The notes beneath the pieces are model-generated. The model was not told the origin of the DNA. It did not search any database and saw only the letters and a list, made by a program, of their open reading frames with translations. This document shows, piece by piece, positions 9,353-17,542 of a stretch of DNA of 55,559 nucleotides. Both the position numbers and the translations under genes were made by a program. Position 1 is the stretch's first letter. Each line of letters opens with the position of its first letter. This stretch comes from DRYS01 sp964491605 (GTDB lineage: Archaea; Thermoproteota; CALKCG01; B24; DRYS01): NCBI GenBank assembly GCA_964491605.1, contig CAZBGY010000010.1:1-55559 (forward strand), read 5' to 3'.

Positions 9353-11446
9353 CTACCATACCCCCATGAATATGAGTAACATGATTAGGATTAGAACTAG
9401 GATGATCGAAACCTGGTACATGTTAATGTTGAGGGAGCCTGTCTGGAGGAACCTAGAAGCTCTACATAGATGAGCTATAAGCTCGGCTACCCCATACTGT
9501 ATACCGTTGAAGAACGATATCTCCACCAATCTATTCGTAAGTGTAGCGAGCCGGAAGGTAAACCATGATAGCCCATACTGTATACCGTTGAAGAATCCTA
9601 GCTCGATCCATCTATTCATAATCCTAGCTAACGCTATAGGTAGATTAACGAATAGGATGTAGTACACCTTATTTATGTACCATCGGTTCCATAGAAAGCT
9701 CCATATGGCCTTAAGGATGGAATTACCCTCTACTATCAAGCGTGGATCAGCCCTCCTAGCTACATACAACCAGTATCCCGGGAGGCCACCAACTATGAGG
9801 GCAGATATGCTAGCCAGCATGGATGCTATAGAGGGGGCGATCGTAGATTCATGAGGTTCTACTACGGCTTCCAGATGATGAACGGCGGCTACGAGGTGGG
9901 ATAGAGATTCGTGGAAGAAGTCTTCCATGAGCCATCCGAGGATACCTAGTATAAGCGTGGAGGCGGCTAGTAGACCGTAGGGTATCCACATAATCGGTGA
10001 TACCTCATGCAGATGCAATCCTTCAACCTCCAATTCCTCGAGATGCTTACTTTTAGGATATAAGAAAGTTATACTAATCATTCTTAAGCTATAGAAGAAT
10101 GTTATAGCAGCCGTTACGGCTGATAGCATGAATAGCGCTAGATCGCCTGTTTTGAAACATACCTTGAGTACAGCCTCCTTACTCCAGAATCCTAGAAGCG
10201 GAGGTACGCCTGAAAGCGAGAGAGCGGCGATAAACATCGAGACAAACGTTATAGGCATATACTTCCTTAGACCACCCATCTCATCCATATACTTAGTCTC
10301 ACATACATGTAATACAGCTCCTGAAGCTAGGAATAAGCTAGCTTTGAAAATCGCGTGGCTTACTAGATGGAATATACCGGCTGATAGACCTTCTACGATA
10401 TCAGCCGCTAAACCTGCTGCTCCTAGAGCTAACATCATATACCCTATCTGACTTATGGTAGAGTAGGCGAGAACCTTCTTTAATTCTCTAGCTACTACGG
10501 CTTGCGTCGCTGCTAGAAAAGCTGTGAAGCCGCCGATCCAAGCTACAGCTAAGAAGAATGTATGGAATTCTTCAAATCCTATCACAGGTATTAAGCTAGC
10601 GACTATGATCGCCATCCTCGCTATCAGGTAGACACCTGCTTTAACCATCGTAGCGGCATGTATGAGCGCGCTTACAGAGGTGGGTCCAGCCATAGCTTCC
10701 GGTAGCCATTCATGAAGCGGGAATTGAGCTGATTTACCTATCGGTCCTAAGAGCATGAGTAGTAGAATAGGCGTTAGAAGCCCTGATTCTAATAGGGTTA
10801 AAGCCCATACTGGATTCGATTGAAGCTCAGGTATGGAGAACGTACCTGAATAGCTGTAGATAGCTAGCATAGCTACTAGCATGCCTACATCACCCATCCT
10901 AGTCGTTATGAAGGCTTTCATACCTGCATGGCTGGGCGGATACTCGTCTGGATAGGTGCCGACCCAATACTTCTTCTCATCCCTATACCAGAAGCCTATA
11001 AGTCCATAGCTGCATAGACCTACACCCTCCCATCCGAAGAACATCTGTAGAAGGTTATCGCTTAGTACGAGGAGGAGCATATTCCCTATAAAGAAGTTCA
11101 TGAAGAACCAGTATCTTGTAAGCCCGGGTTCGCCATGCATATACTCTAACGAGTAGAGCATTATCAGGAAGGATATCCAGGATACGACGTTAGCCATAAT
11201 GACGCTTAGAGGATCGACGAGCACCCCTACGAAGATTGGAGCGCCAGGTATAGGCATCCAACTATACCTCTCCCATATAGTTATGCCTTCGATTGCTACT
11301 GGTAGCAACCTTGATGCGAAGATAGCTGCTATGAGGCTGAAAGCTACAGCTCCATAATCCCTAACTTTATGATCGATCTTAGCTAGTATAGGTGTTAAAA
11401 GTGCTCCAGATATCGGTGTTAACCAGCATAGCCATGCTTCGATCAT
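9353..11446 (-). CDS. nuoL: Complex I-like proton-pumping subunit L
   Basis: This is the largest antiporter-like subunit (697 residues), which ends in the long lateral helix that couples the pumps. Signatures include FFGWEGVGLCSYGLIGFWY (TM5 Glu), PLHEWLPEAMAGPTSVSALIHAATMVKAGVYL and LKKVLAYSTISQIGYMMLA. A C-terminal amphipathic stretch and a last membrane helix fit the NuoL pattern. In that tail the unit FFNGIQYG occurs twice, 27 residues apart. The ATG at 11446 has a GGAGGTTAG ribosome binding site that overlaps the end of nuoN. It sits between nuoN and nuoM in one operon. Confidence 0.95.
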   Translation of the reverse strand: MIEAWLCWLTPISGALLTPILAKIDHKVRDYGAVAFSLIAAIFASRLLPVAIEGITIWERYSWMPIPGAPIFVGVLVDPLSVIMANVVSWISFLIMLYSLEYMHGEPGLTRYWFFMNFFIGNMLLLVLSDNLLQMFFGWEGVGLCSYGLIGFWYRDEKKYWVGTYPDEYPPSHAGMKAFITTRMGDVGMLVAMLAIYSYSGTFSIPELQSNPVWALTLLESGLLTPILLLMLLGPIGKSAQFPLHEWLPEAMAGPTSVSALIHAATMVKAGVYLIARMAIIVASLIPVIGFEEFHTFFLAVAWIGGFTAFLAATQAVVARELKKVLAYSTISQIGYMMLALGAAGLAADIVEGLSAGIFHLVSHAIFKASLFLASGAVLHVCETKYMDEMGGLRKYMPITFVSMFIAALSLSGVPPLLGFWSKEAVLKVCFKTGDLALFMLSAVTAAITFFYSLRMISITFLYPKSKHLEELEVEGLHLHEVSPIMWIPYGLLAASTLILGILGWLMEDFFHESLSHLVAAVHHLEAVVEPHESTIAPSIASMLASISALIVGGLPGYWLYVARRADPRLIVEGNSILKAIWSFLWNRWYINKVYYILFVNLPIALARIMNRWIELGFFNGIQYGLSWFTFRLATLTNRLVEISFFNGIQYGVAELIAHLCRASRFLQTGSLNINMYQVSIILVLILIMLLIFMGVW
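9491..9595 (-). repeat. nuoL: Internal direct repeat in the nuoL tail
   Basis: Two identical 24-base stretches at 9491-9514 and 9572-9595 lie exactly 81 bases apart, in frame, and both encode FFNGIQYG in the C-terminal lateral-helix region of NuoL. The residues between them have diverged. It looks like an added 27-residue unit in the amphipathic helix. Confidence 0.75.
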
Positions 11447-11452
11447 CGTAAG

Positions 11453-12943
11453 CTAACCTCCTAAGATAGGAGCTATGTATGAGTTGATATCTAGAGCAGC
11501 TCTACCGGCGATTTCAGATATAGATATAAGCATCGACGGGTATACTCCTACGAATATGCATAGCGATGTAAGTATGACCATACCAGCTATCATAGTAGCC
11601 GGAGCCTCCTCGACCCTCGAGACGTCACCTTTAGGTTCTCTAAGCATTATACGTTGTAAGAGTCTTAAATAGTAAGCTACTGAGATTACGAAGTTTAATA
11701 TGGTTAAAGCTGCTTGAACGTATAGTTCGCGTTGTATAGCCGCCGATACTATGAGAAGCTCGCTTACGAAGCCGTTAAGCCCAGGCATACCTGCTATAGC
11801 TAGAAGCCCTATCGAGAGTAGTATCCCGGTTATCTTCATCCTCCTACCTATACCTTCGAGTACAGATATATCTCTTGATCCGGTTGCGTGATAGAAGGCG
11901 CCGGCGGCCATGAAGAGGAGACCCTTCATCATAGCGTGATTGAATACGTGTAGGAGACCTGCCGATACCGATTGAACTGTTCCTATCGATAGAGCGAACG
12001 TTATATATCCTATCTGAGCTATGCTACTGTAGGCTAGAAGCCTCTTTATATCTGTCTGAAACATAGCTGTAAGGTTTCCTATAAACATCGTAAGGAATGC
12101 TAGTATTGAGAGTATGAAACCCCAGTATACGTGTAGAGTTTGGAATAGTATGTAGAATCTAAGCAGACCATAGATACCGGTCTTTATCATAACACCGGAT
12201 AGTAGGGAGCTTATAGGGCTTGGAGCTGCCGGGTGAGCGTCTGGAAGCCATGTATGCATAGGAGCTATAGCAGCCTTAATACCGAATCCTACTATCAGGA
12301 GGGATATAGCTAGTATTATCCATGGATCCGATGCCAGTATAGGAGTTCGTGTAGCAAGAGCTATACCTGCGAAGTTTAGCGTCCCTACTATACCGTATAC
12401 TATAGCTATACCCGATAGCATAAGGGCCGACCCGGCGCTACTCATAACTAGATACTTGAACCCTGCTTCTACAGGTTCCCATCTATCCTTCCGGAATGCT
12501 ACTAGAGCATAGGAGGAGATACTCATAATCTCCCAGAATAGGAAGAATGTGAAGAAATCTCCGGCAGATACCACTCCGACCATACCTAATATCATAGCTG
12601 ATAGGAGAGTGTAGTAGCTGTTGAGACCTGTATCATGATTCATGTAAGATGCGGAGTATATCGATGAAGCTAGCCCGACAAGTAGTATCGGCAGTATGAA
12701 GAAGGCTGATACCATATCGATCGCTAGGATTGAATGGAAGAGGGATGAAGCTGGATATACAAGTACACCTATACGAGAGATCAACCTTAGTAGCAGGATG
12801 TACGGAATGAGCGGCAGAGCTAAAACCAACGATGAATACCACTCTCTAAGATGCTTTACACCTAGTTTATCCGATATCCAGCCGACTATGGGTATAGTAC
12901 AACATCCGAATGCGAGAGTCCATATGATCAGCTCTATCAACAA
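11453..12943 (-). CDS. nuoN: Complex I-like proton-pumping subunit N
   Basis: This is a 496-residue antiporter-like subunit with about 14 membrane helices. Typical elements are FFLFWEIMSISSYALVAF (TM5 Glu), HTWLPDAHPAAPSPISSLLSGVMIKTGIYG and IKRLLAYSSIAQIGY. It is also similar to MrpD and hydrogenase-4 subunits; the NuoN label rests on its place after nuoK. The start is TTG at 12943 or the adjacent TTG, with GGGGGTGA upstream. It lies 3 bases after nuoK and 6 bases before nuoL, so these genes are translated from one message. Confidence 0.88.
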   Translation of the reverse strand: MLIELIIWTLAFGCCTIPIVGWISDKLGVKHLREWYSSLVLALPLIPYILLLRLISRIGVLVYPASSLFHSILAIDMVSAFFILPILLVGLASSIYSASYMNHDTGLNSYYTLLSAMILGMVGVVSAGDFFTFFLFWEIMSISSYALVAFRKDRWEPVEAGFKYLVMSSAGSALMLSGIAIVYGIVGTLNFAGIALATRTPILASDPWIILAISLLIVGFGIKAAIAPMHTWLPDAHPAAPSPISSLLSGVMIKTGIYGLLRFYILFQTLHVYWGFILSILAFLTMFIGNLTAMFQTDIKRLLAYSSIAQIGYITFALSIGTVQSVSAGLLHVFNHAMMKGLLFMAAGAFYHATGSRDISVLEGIGRRMKITGILLSIGLLAIAGMPGLNGFVSELLIVSAAIQRELYVQAALTILNFVISVAYYLRLLQRIMLREPKGDVSRVEEAPATMIAGMVILTSLCIFVGVYPSMLISISEIAGRAALDINSYIAPILGG

Positions 12944-12946
12944 TAT

Positions 12947-13255
12947 TCACCCCCTCAACCTACGTAACTTCCTAACATCTACCGTTCCATAAACCTTATA
13001 GACAGCTAGCATTAGAGCTAAAGCTACAGCGGTTACACCTCCAGCCGATGATATGGAGAGTATAGCTAAACTTTGAGGTAGAAGCTCAACGTATCCTGGA
13101 GTTCTATAAGCTCCGAACGCTACTATCAGTAGATTCGCTGCGTTGATCAGAATCTCTATGGAGATTATCATCTTAACCATATGCCTCTTCGAGTAGAATC
13201 CGTAGAGTGCAACCGCGATTAGAGCTACGCTGCACGGTAGTATAGGTTCTAGCAT
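12947..13255 (-). CDS. nuoK: Complex I-like subunit K
   Basis: This is a 102-residue membrane subunit with three helices. The middle part, KMIISIEILINAANLLIVAFG, carries the Glu conserved in NuoK and MrpC proteins. I start it at the ATG at 13255 (MLEPILPC). AGGAGGAGT lies just upstream, and this places it 2 bases after the stop of the preceding nuoJ part. A 10-codon extension to 13285 would overlap that gene and is unlikely. It ends 3 bases before nuoN. Confidence 0.93.
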   Translation of the reverse strand: MLEPILPCSVALIAVALYGFYSKRHMVKMIISIEILINAANLLIVAFGAYRTPGYVELLPQSLAILSISSAGGVTAVALALMLAVYKVYGTVDVRKLRRLRG

Positions 13256-13257
13256 AG

Positions 13258-13524
13258 CTAACTCCTCCTGAGTAGAGCTACACATGAAACCGCAGCTACC
13301 AGTAGCAGTAGACCTAGGATAAGTATATCAAGCCATCTATAACCCCATAGGAAGGATGCTGTTTCACGCCCTATGATGGCATCCCCTATAGGTGTGTGAG
13401 GGGAGGGATAACGCTTTATGATGGTAGGCTTATACGTTAAAGCAAGATACGAGAATATGAGGAGGATTAGTAGGAGCATAATATATGCTGGGATACGGTT
13501 AGCTATGCTAGCCATTCTCCCCAC
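13258..13524 (-). CDS. nuoJ: Complex I-like subunit J, C-terminal part
   Basis: The protein has 88 residues with two hydrophobic helices, at about 12-31 and 63-85, joined by a polar loop (PTIIKRYPSPHTPIGDAIIG). It follows the N-terminal J part and overlaps it by 17 bases. Standard NuoJ is a single protein of about 160-200 residues with five helices. Here the gene is split, as known for FpoJ in methanogens (established). An internal start at 13515 is possible. Position is the main evidence; the sequence alone is weakly diagnostic. Confidence 0.75.
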   Translation of the reverse strand: MGRMASIANRIPAYIMLLLILLIFSYLALTYKPTIIKRYPSPHTPIGDAIIGRETASFLWGYRWLDILILGLLLLVAAVSCVALLRRS

Positions 13525-13750
13525 CTCTACCTATAGCTATGACCGCGGCTAGGAATAAAGCGAGTATAACCCCGCCGTATATTAGAGCTTGGAAGACGGC
13601 TACATACGGAGCGTTAAGGACCCAGTATATGATCGCTATGGAGAAGCACATAGCGCCGAAGCATACTATACTCTTGAGTAGATCGTCGAATTCTAACGCT
13701 AGTATAGCTAGGATGATCGATGCGATCGCTAGTACAGTTTCGAGTAGCAT
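13508..13750 (-). CDS. nuoJ: Complex I-like subunit J, N-terminal part
   Basis: This 80-residue protein has three membrane helices. VLNAPYVAVFQALIYGGVILALFLAAVIAI matches the most conserved region of NuoJ, including the pi-bulge helix TM3 that acts in coupling. It is the first gene of the minus-strand J-J-K-N-L-M operon. The start is the ATG at 13750, with GGAGGATTAGGG upstream. The C-terminal half is encoded by the overlapping next gene. Confidence 0.88.
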   Translation of the reverse strand: MLLETVLAIASIILAILALEFDDLLKSIVCFGAMCFSIAIIYWVLNAPYVAVFQALIYGGVILALFLAAVIAIGRGGENG

Positions 13751-13830
13751 TCCCTAATCCTCCATAACTAGACAGTCTAGATGAAATCGTAAAGTACATG
13801 ACACCGATTTTTTATTAAAGCTTAAAGTCT

Positions 13831-13859
13831 GTAGAGCTACGTATATTTAGTAGCTCTAC
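13831..13859. promoter_or_regulatory. 10-bp perfect inverted repeat between divergent complex I operons
   Basis: GTAGAGCTAC at 13831-13840 is followed by a 9-base AT-rich spacer and its exact reverse complement at 13850-13859. It lies in the 222-base region between nuoJ (minus) and nuoA (plus). On the minus strand a TATA-like CTTTAAGC lies just downstream of it, at 13819-13826. It is placed well to be an operator controlling one or both operons; an RNA hairpin is the alternative. Confidence 0.5.
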
Positions 13860-13972
13860 AACCATAAATGAAGGATAGCTTCGGATTATATGTATCGATG
13901 AAAATTTTTGTATAGCTAGCATAATAAGCTAGAGCTTGGATAATCGAATCTATAGGTATGGGGGGATAGGTA

Positions 13973-14299
13973 GTGGTGGAAGAAGCTCTTAGCATACTAA
14001 TACCTTTAATCTTTGCGTCGATAATCTACTGGGTTGGAGGGAGGATAGCGGCTAAAGGCTCGGCTAATCCAGGTAAAGTTAAGCCTTATGCATGCGGAGA
14101 GGAGCTACCCGGTGTTAAGCTTAACCTAGATATAACAAGATTCTACATATACCTAGTATACTTCATGATCTTCGATATTCTAGGTATAATACTCTCGTTA
14201 GCTTTAACCGCTAACCCGATCTATGTAGCTCTATTCATCGCACCGACTATCGCAGCGTTACTCTTCATAGCTATGAAGATAGAGGATGTAGGAGGTTAG
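13973..14299 (+). CDS. nuoA: Complex I-like subunit A
   Basis: This is a 108-residue membrane subunit with three helices. NPGKVKPYACGEELPG is the conserved NuoA loop containing the Cys known from the quinone-access region, and RFYIYLVYFMIFDILGIIL is the conserved second helix with its acidic residue. It starts at GTG 13973 (GTG 13976 is possible), with GGGGGATAGG upstream. It is divergent from the J-to-M operon and 3 bases before nuoH. Confidence 0.95.
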   Translation: MVEEALSILIPLIFASIIYWVGGRIAAKGSANPGKVKPYACGEELPGVKLNLDITRFYIYLVYFMIFDILGIILSLALTANPIYVALFIAPTIAALLFIAMKIEDVGG

Positions 14300-14302
14300 G
14301 GT

Positions 14303-15250
14303 ATGGATATGGTTGTAACCATACTGAAGATGGCTGTATTCCCAGGGGTACTATTCGTAGTAGCGCTCTCACTATTCTATGAATGGCTGGACAGAAAAAT
14401 CTACGCTAGGTTGCAGCATAGATACGGACCCCTCTATACAGGTCCATCAGGTATCCTTCAACCTCTAGCAGATTTTATAAAGCTTCTATCGAAGGAGGAT
14501 ATAGAGCCTGAGGTATCGGATAAGGGGGTATTCAGGATGATGCCCGTGATACTCCTAACGCTACCGCTCATAGCTTCGATGTATATACCCATGCTAGAGT
14601 TAAGCAGGGGGCTTGCATCCTTCGAGGGTGATCTTATATTCGTACTCCTACTCCTAACTCTTTACAGTTTATCGATCGTACTAGCTGCTTGGGCTTCAAC
14701 CAATAGGTTTAGCATCGTCGGCGGTATACGTACAGCTATACAACTATTCAGCTTCGAAATACCCCTCGTAGTATCCCTACTAGCACCTTCTATAGATGCT
14801 GGAACTCTCTCGATAGGCGGGTTGATCCTCTGGCAGAGTGAGAATCTACCGTTCATACTGCTGCAGCCTATAGGTTTCATCGTAGCCTTCCTATGCTTTA
14901 TAGGGGAACTTGAGAGGATACCGTTCGATATACCTCACGCAGAGACAGAACTCGTAGCCGGGTGGATTACAGAGTTTAGCGGTAGGAAGCTAGCATTGAT
15001 AAGGTTGAGTATGGATGTAGAACTTCTAGTTGCCAGCATGCTTCTCGCATGCATATATTTCGGGGGAGGAGCTGGGCCCATCCTACCGCCTATAGTATGG
15101 CTTATACTGAAATCGCTAGTAATTCTAGCTTTGATGTCTAACGTGAGAGCTCTACTAGCTAGGTTTCGTATAGATCAAGCTGCTAGAGGGGCATGGCGTA
15201 TACTGACGCCCTTAGCTCTGATCCAAACATTGTTAGCTGCTACTCTTTAA
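14303..15250 (+). CDS. nuoH: Complex I-like subunit H
   Basis: This 315-residue membrane subunit forms the quinone (or membrane electron acceptor) chamber with the B and D subunits. It has about eight helices. The signatures are RLQHRYGPLYTGPSGILQPLADFIKLLSKEDIEP near the N-terminus and CFIGELERIPFDIPHAETELVAGWITEFSG near residues 195-225. The start is ATG 14303, three bases after nuoA. B, C, D and I subunits would be expected next to it but do not follow. Instead the gene ends convergent with an isomerase gene, and the coding ends overlap by 18 bases. Confidence 0.96.
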   Translation: MDMVVTILKMAVFPGVLFVVALSLFYEWLDRKIYARLQHRYGPLYTGPSGILQPLADFIKLLSKEDIEPEVSDKGVFRMMPVILLTLPLIASMYIPMLELSRGLASFEGDLIFVLLLLTLYSLSIVLAAWASTNRFSIVGGIRTAIQLFSFEIPLVVSLLAPSIDAGTLSIGGLILWQSENLPFILLQPIGFIVAFLCFIGELERIPFDIPHAETELVAGWITEFSGRKLALIRLSMDVELLVASMLLACIYFGGGAGPILPPIVWLILKSLVILALMSNVRALLARFRIDQAARGAWRILTPLALIQTLLAATL

Positions 15251-16084
15251 CCGAGTATCACGCTTTATCTTTGCAGCCTTCGATAATAGCTGTTCGAGCT
15301 TACGTTTACATAAATATAATTCTACCGGTCCATACCCTGAGTAGAGTTCAAGCACTATAGGTGTTTTAATACTGGATAAGACTAAAGCTATGGATTCATA
15401 GTCTAGATCCCCTACGCCTATAGGTAGATTCTTGAAGGCTAGATCCGCCGTTATATCGTTAACATGGATAATCCTCACCGTATCTAGGATGCTTTTTATG
15501 ATCTTCGCTACGTTGAAATCGTAGGTTGCCGCGGCAGATATATCTAGGCATAAACCTAGATTATCTTGATCGACATCGTCTAGGAGCCTACGTATATCTT
15601 CGACGCTTTGTACGATCTTCCTAGAGCCAACCTCACCATTCTCGAAGGCTACAGTTAACCCCTGTAACTCCGCCTCTCTACATATGGATTTACAGCTTTC
15701 TATAAGCCCTTCCCATGAAACCTTTCCGGTCATAGAAGCCGGGGTGAAGCTTACGATCTTAGCTTTCATCCTCCTCGCAAGCTTAAACATCCTCTTAACC
15801 ATCTCCCCGTATCTACGAGCTAGCTGAGACGTATCGACGAATAAACCTCCGGCCTCTACGCTCACTACATTTACTAGCCCCTTCTCGACTGCATCCTCTA
15901 TTATTTTAGCCTCCTCCAAGCTTATCCTATTATCGGCTATGCCACCCTTCTCATCTGGGCTTCTAATACACTCTACATCGAGATAACTGAAACCGAAGTA
16001 GATGAGTGTACGAAGCCAATCCGATACCGGCCTCTTAACATTATGCGTCGAAGCAGCTATGATAGAGGCTTCAGGTACTTCCAT
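15233..16084 (-). CDS. Sugar phosphate isomerase/epimerase-like TIM barrel
   Basis: This protein belongs to the xylose isomerase-like TIM-barrel family (AP endonuclease 2 fold). I see FSYLDVECI, VSVEAGGLFVD, VAFENGEVGS, LGLCLDISAAATYDF and IIHVNDI, the beta strands that carry acidic and His metal ligands in this family, and IVLELYSGYGP at the end. The substrate cannot be told. I start it at ATG 16084 (MEVPEASIIAAS), directly after GGGTGGGG; the frame continues to a TTG at 16123 and that longer form is possible. It is convergent with nuoH and divergent from the HMG-CoA reductase gene. Confidence 0.8.
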   Translation of the reverse strand: MEVPEASIIAASTHNVKRPVSDWLRTLIYFGFSYLDVECIRSPDEKGGIADNRISLEEAKIIEDAVEKGLVNVVSVEAGGLFVDTSQLARRYGEMVKRMFKLARRMKAKIVSFTPASMTGKVSWEGLIESCKSICREAELQGLTVAFENGEVGSRKIVQSVEDIRRLLDDVDQDNLGLCLDISAAATYDFNVAKIIKSILDTVRIIHVNDITADLAFKNLPIGVGDLDYESIALVLSSIKTPIVLELYSGYGPVELYLCKRKLEQLLSKAAKIKRDTRLKSSS

Positions 16085-16179
16085 CCCCACCCTTACACTC
16101 TCCAACCATATCTTAAACTTCAACTTAAACTAAAAGTTTAATTCGCGAAGACGGGTAGAGAAGGTGGGAGAGATGTGGC

Positions 16180-17466
16180 TTGCCGTCTACCAGATCATCT
16201 AGGATACCCAACTTCTATAAACTCTCAGTAGAGGAGAGGCTGAATATTGTTAGAGAGTTTGCAGATCTAACAGATGAAGAGGTTGAGATACTAAAGACAG
16301 GTAGGCTGAGCTACGATATAGCCGATAGGATGATAGAGAACGTCGTAGGATTGATGGCTACACCGTTCGCCGTAGCTACGAACTTCCTGATAAACGGTAA
16401 AGACTATCTAGTACCGATGGTTATAGAGGAGCCTAGTGTCGTAGCGGCTGCTAGCAACGGAGCTAGGATGGCTAGAGTTAAAGGCGGATTCCACGCATCC
16501 AGCACAGAGCCTATAATGATAGGCCAGATACAGGTTGTTAAACCTCCAAACCCTTATAAAGCGAGGCTTGAACTCCTAGAGCGGAAGGATGAGATACTGG
16601 ATCTAGCTAATAGTAAGGATCCGGTACTGGTTAAGCTTGGAGGCGGAGCTAAGGATCTACATGTTAAAATCCTAGAAACCTTCAGGGGGCATATGCTTAT
16701 AGCTGAGCTCCTAGTAGATTGTAGGGATGCAGCAGGTATGAACGCTGTCAATACTATGGCTGAAGCCGTAGCACCGCTTATAGAGCATATAACCGGCGGT
16801 AGGGTTAGGCTTAGGATAGTTTCGAATCTATCCTCCTATAGGCTTGCGAGAGCGTGGGCTATATTCGATAAGGATATCCTAGGAGGGGAGGACGCGGTCG
16901 AGGGGATACTGGATGCCTATGCTTTCGCGGTAGCGGATCCATATAGATGCGCGACGCATAACAAAGGTATAATGAATGGGATAGTAGCCGTAGCTTTAGC
17001 AACCGGTAACGATCATAGAGCTATAGAAGCTGGTGCACATGCATATGCAGCTAGAGATGGGAGATACAAGCCTCTAACTACATGGGAGAAAACACCTGAA
17101 GGCGATCTCGTAGGAACCATAGAGCTACCGTTAGCCGTAGGTATAGTCGGCGGAGCCACACGTAGCCATCCTACGGCTAGGATAGCTCTTAAGATATTAG
17201 GCGTGAAGAGTGCTAGAGAGCTAGCTGAGGTTATGGCGTCAGTGGGTCTAGCTCAGAATCTAGCAGCTCTAAGAGCCCTAGCAACCGAAGGTATACAGAG
17301 GGGGCATATGAAGCTTCACGCTAGGAATATAGCTATCGCAGCAGGGGCTACCGGAGATCTGATAGATGAGGTAGCTAGAAGGATGGTTGAAGAAGGTGTG
17401 ATAAGGATAGATAGAGCTAAAGAGATACTCGCTGAGCTAACAGGCATGGTGGGGGAAACTTGTTGA
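16180..17466 (+). CDS. hmgA: Hydroxymethylglutaryl-CoA reductase, class II
   Basis: It reduces HMG-CoA to mevalonate, the committed step to archaeal isoprenoid lipids. At 428 residues it has the class II (bacterial-type) pattern: FAVATNFLINGKDYLVPMVIEEPSVVAAASNGA, the cofactor motif DAAGMNAVNTMAE, DHRAIEAGAHAYAARDG, and the C-terminal active-site segment EGIQRGHMKLHARNIA with the catalytic His. Class I is the usual form in most archaea; class II is known from Archaeoglobus, Thermoplasmata and bacteria. It starts at TTG 16180, with GGTGGGAGAG about 10 bases before it. No other mevalonate gene is adjacent. Confidence 0.95.
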   Translation: MPSTRSSRIPNFYKLSVEERLNIVREFADLTDEEVEILKTGRLSYDIADRMIENVVGLMATPFAVATNFLINGKDYLVPMVIEEPSVVAAASNGARMARVKGGFHASSTEPIMIGQIQVVKPPNPYKARLELLERKDEILDLANSKDPVLVKLGGGAKDLHVKILETFRGHMLIAELLVDCRDAAGMNAVNTMAEAVAPLIEHITGGRVRLRIVSNLSSYRLARAWAIFDKDILGGEDAVEGILDAYAFAVADPYRCATHNKGIMNGIVAVALATGNDHRAIEAGAHAYAARDGRYKPLTTWEKTPEGDLVGTIELPLAVGIVGGATRSHPTARIALKILGVKSARELAEVMASVGLAQNLAALRALATEGIQRGHMKLHARNIAIAAGATGDLIDEVARRMVEEGVIRIDRAKEILAELTGMVGETC

Positions 17467-17542
17467 AACGATCGATCCGATAGGATTCCATGGAATCCTC
17501 TATATATTTCGAGCGATCAACTATATCTCGAGGTGATGTAGA

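Noticed and set aside
9491..9595. Possible CRISPR-like or mobile repeat
   Set aside because: Only two copies, inside a coding frame and spaced by whole codons; it is a protein repeat.
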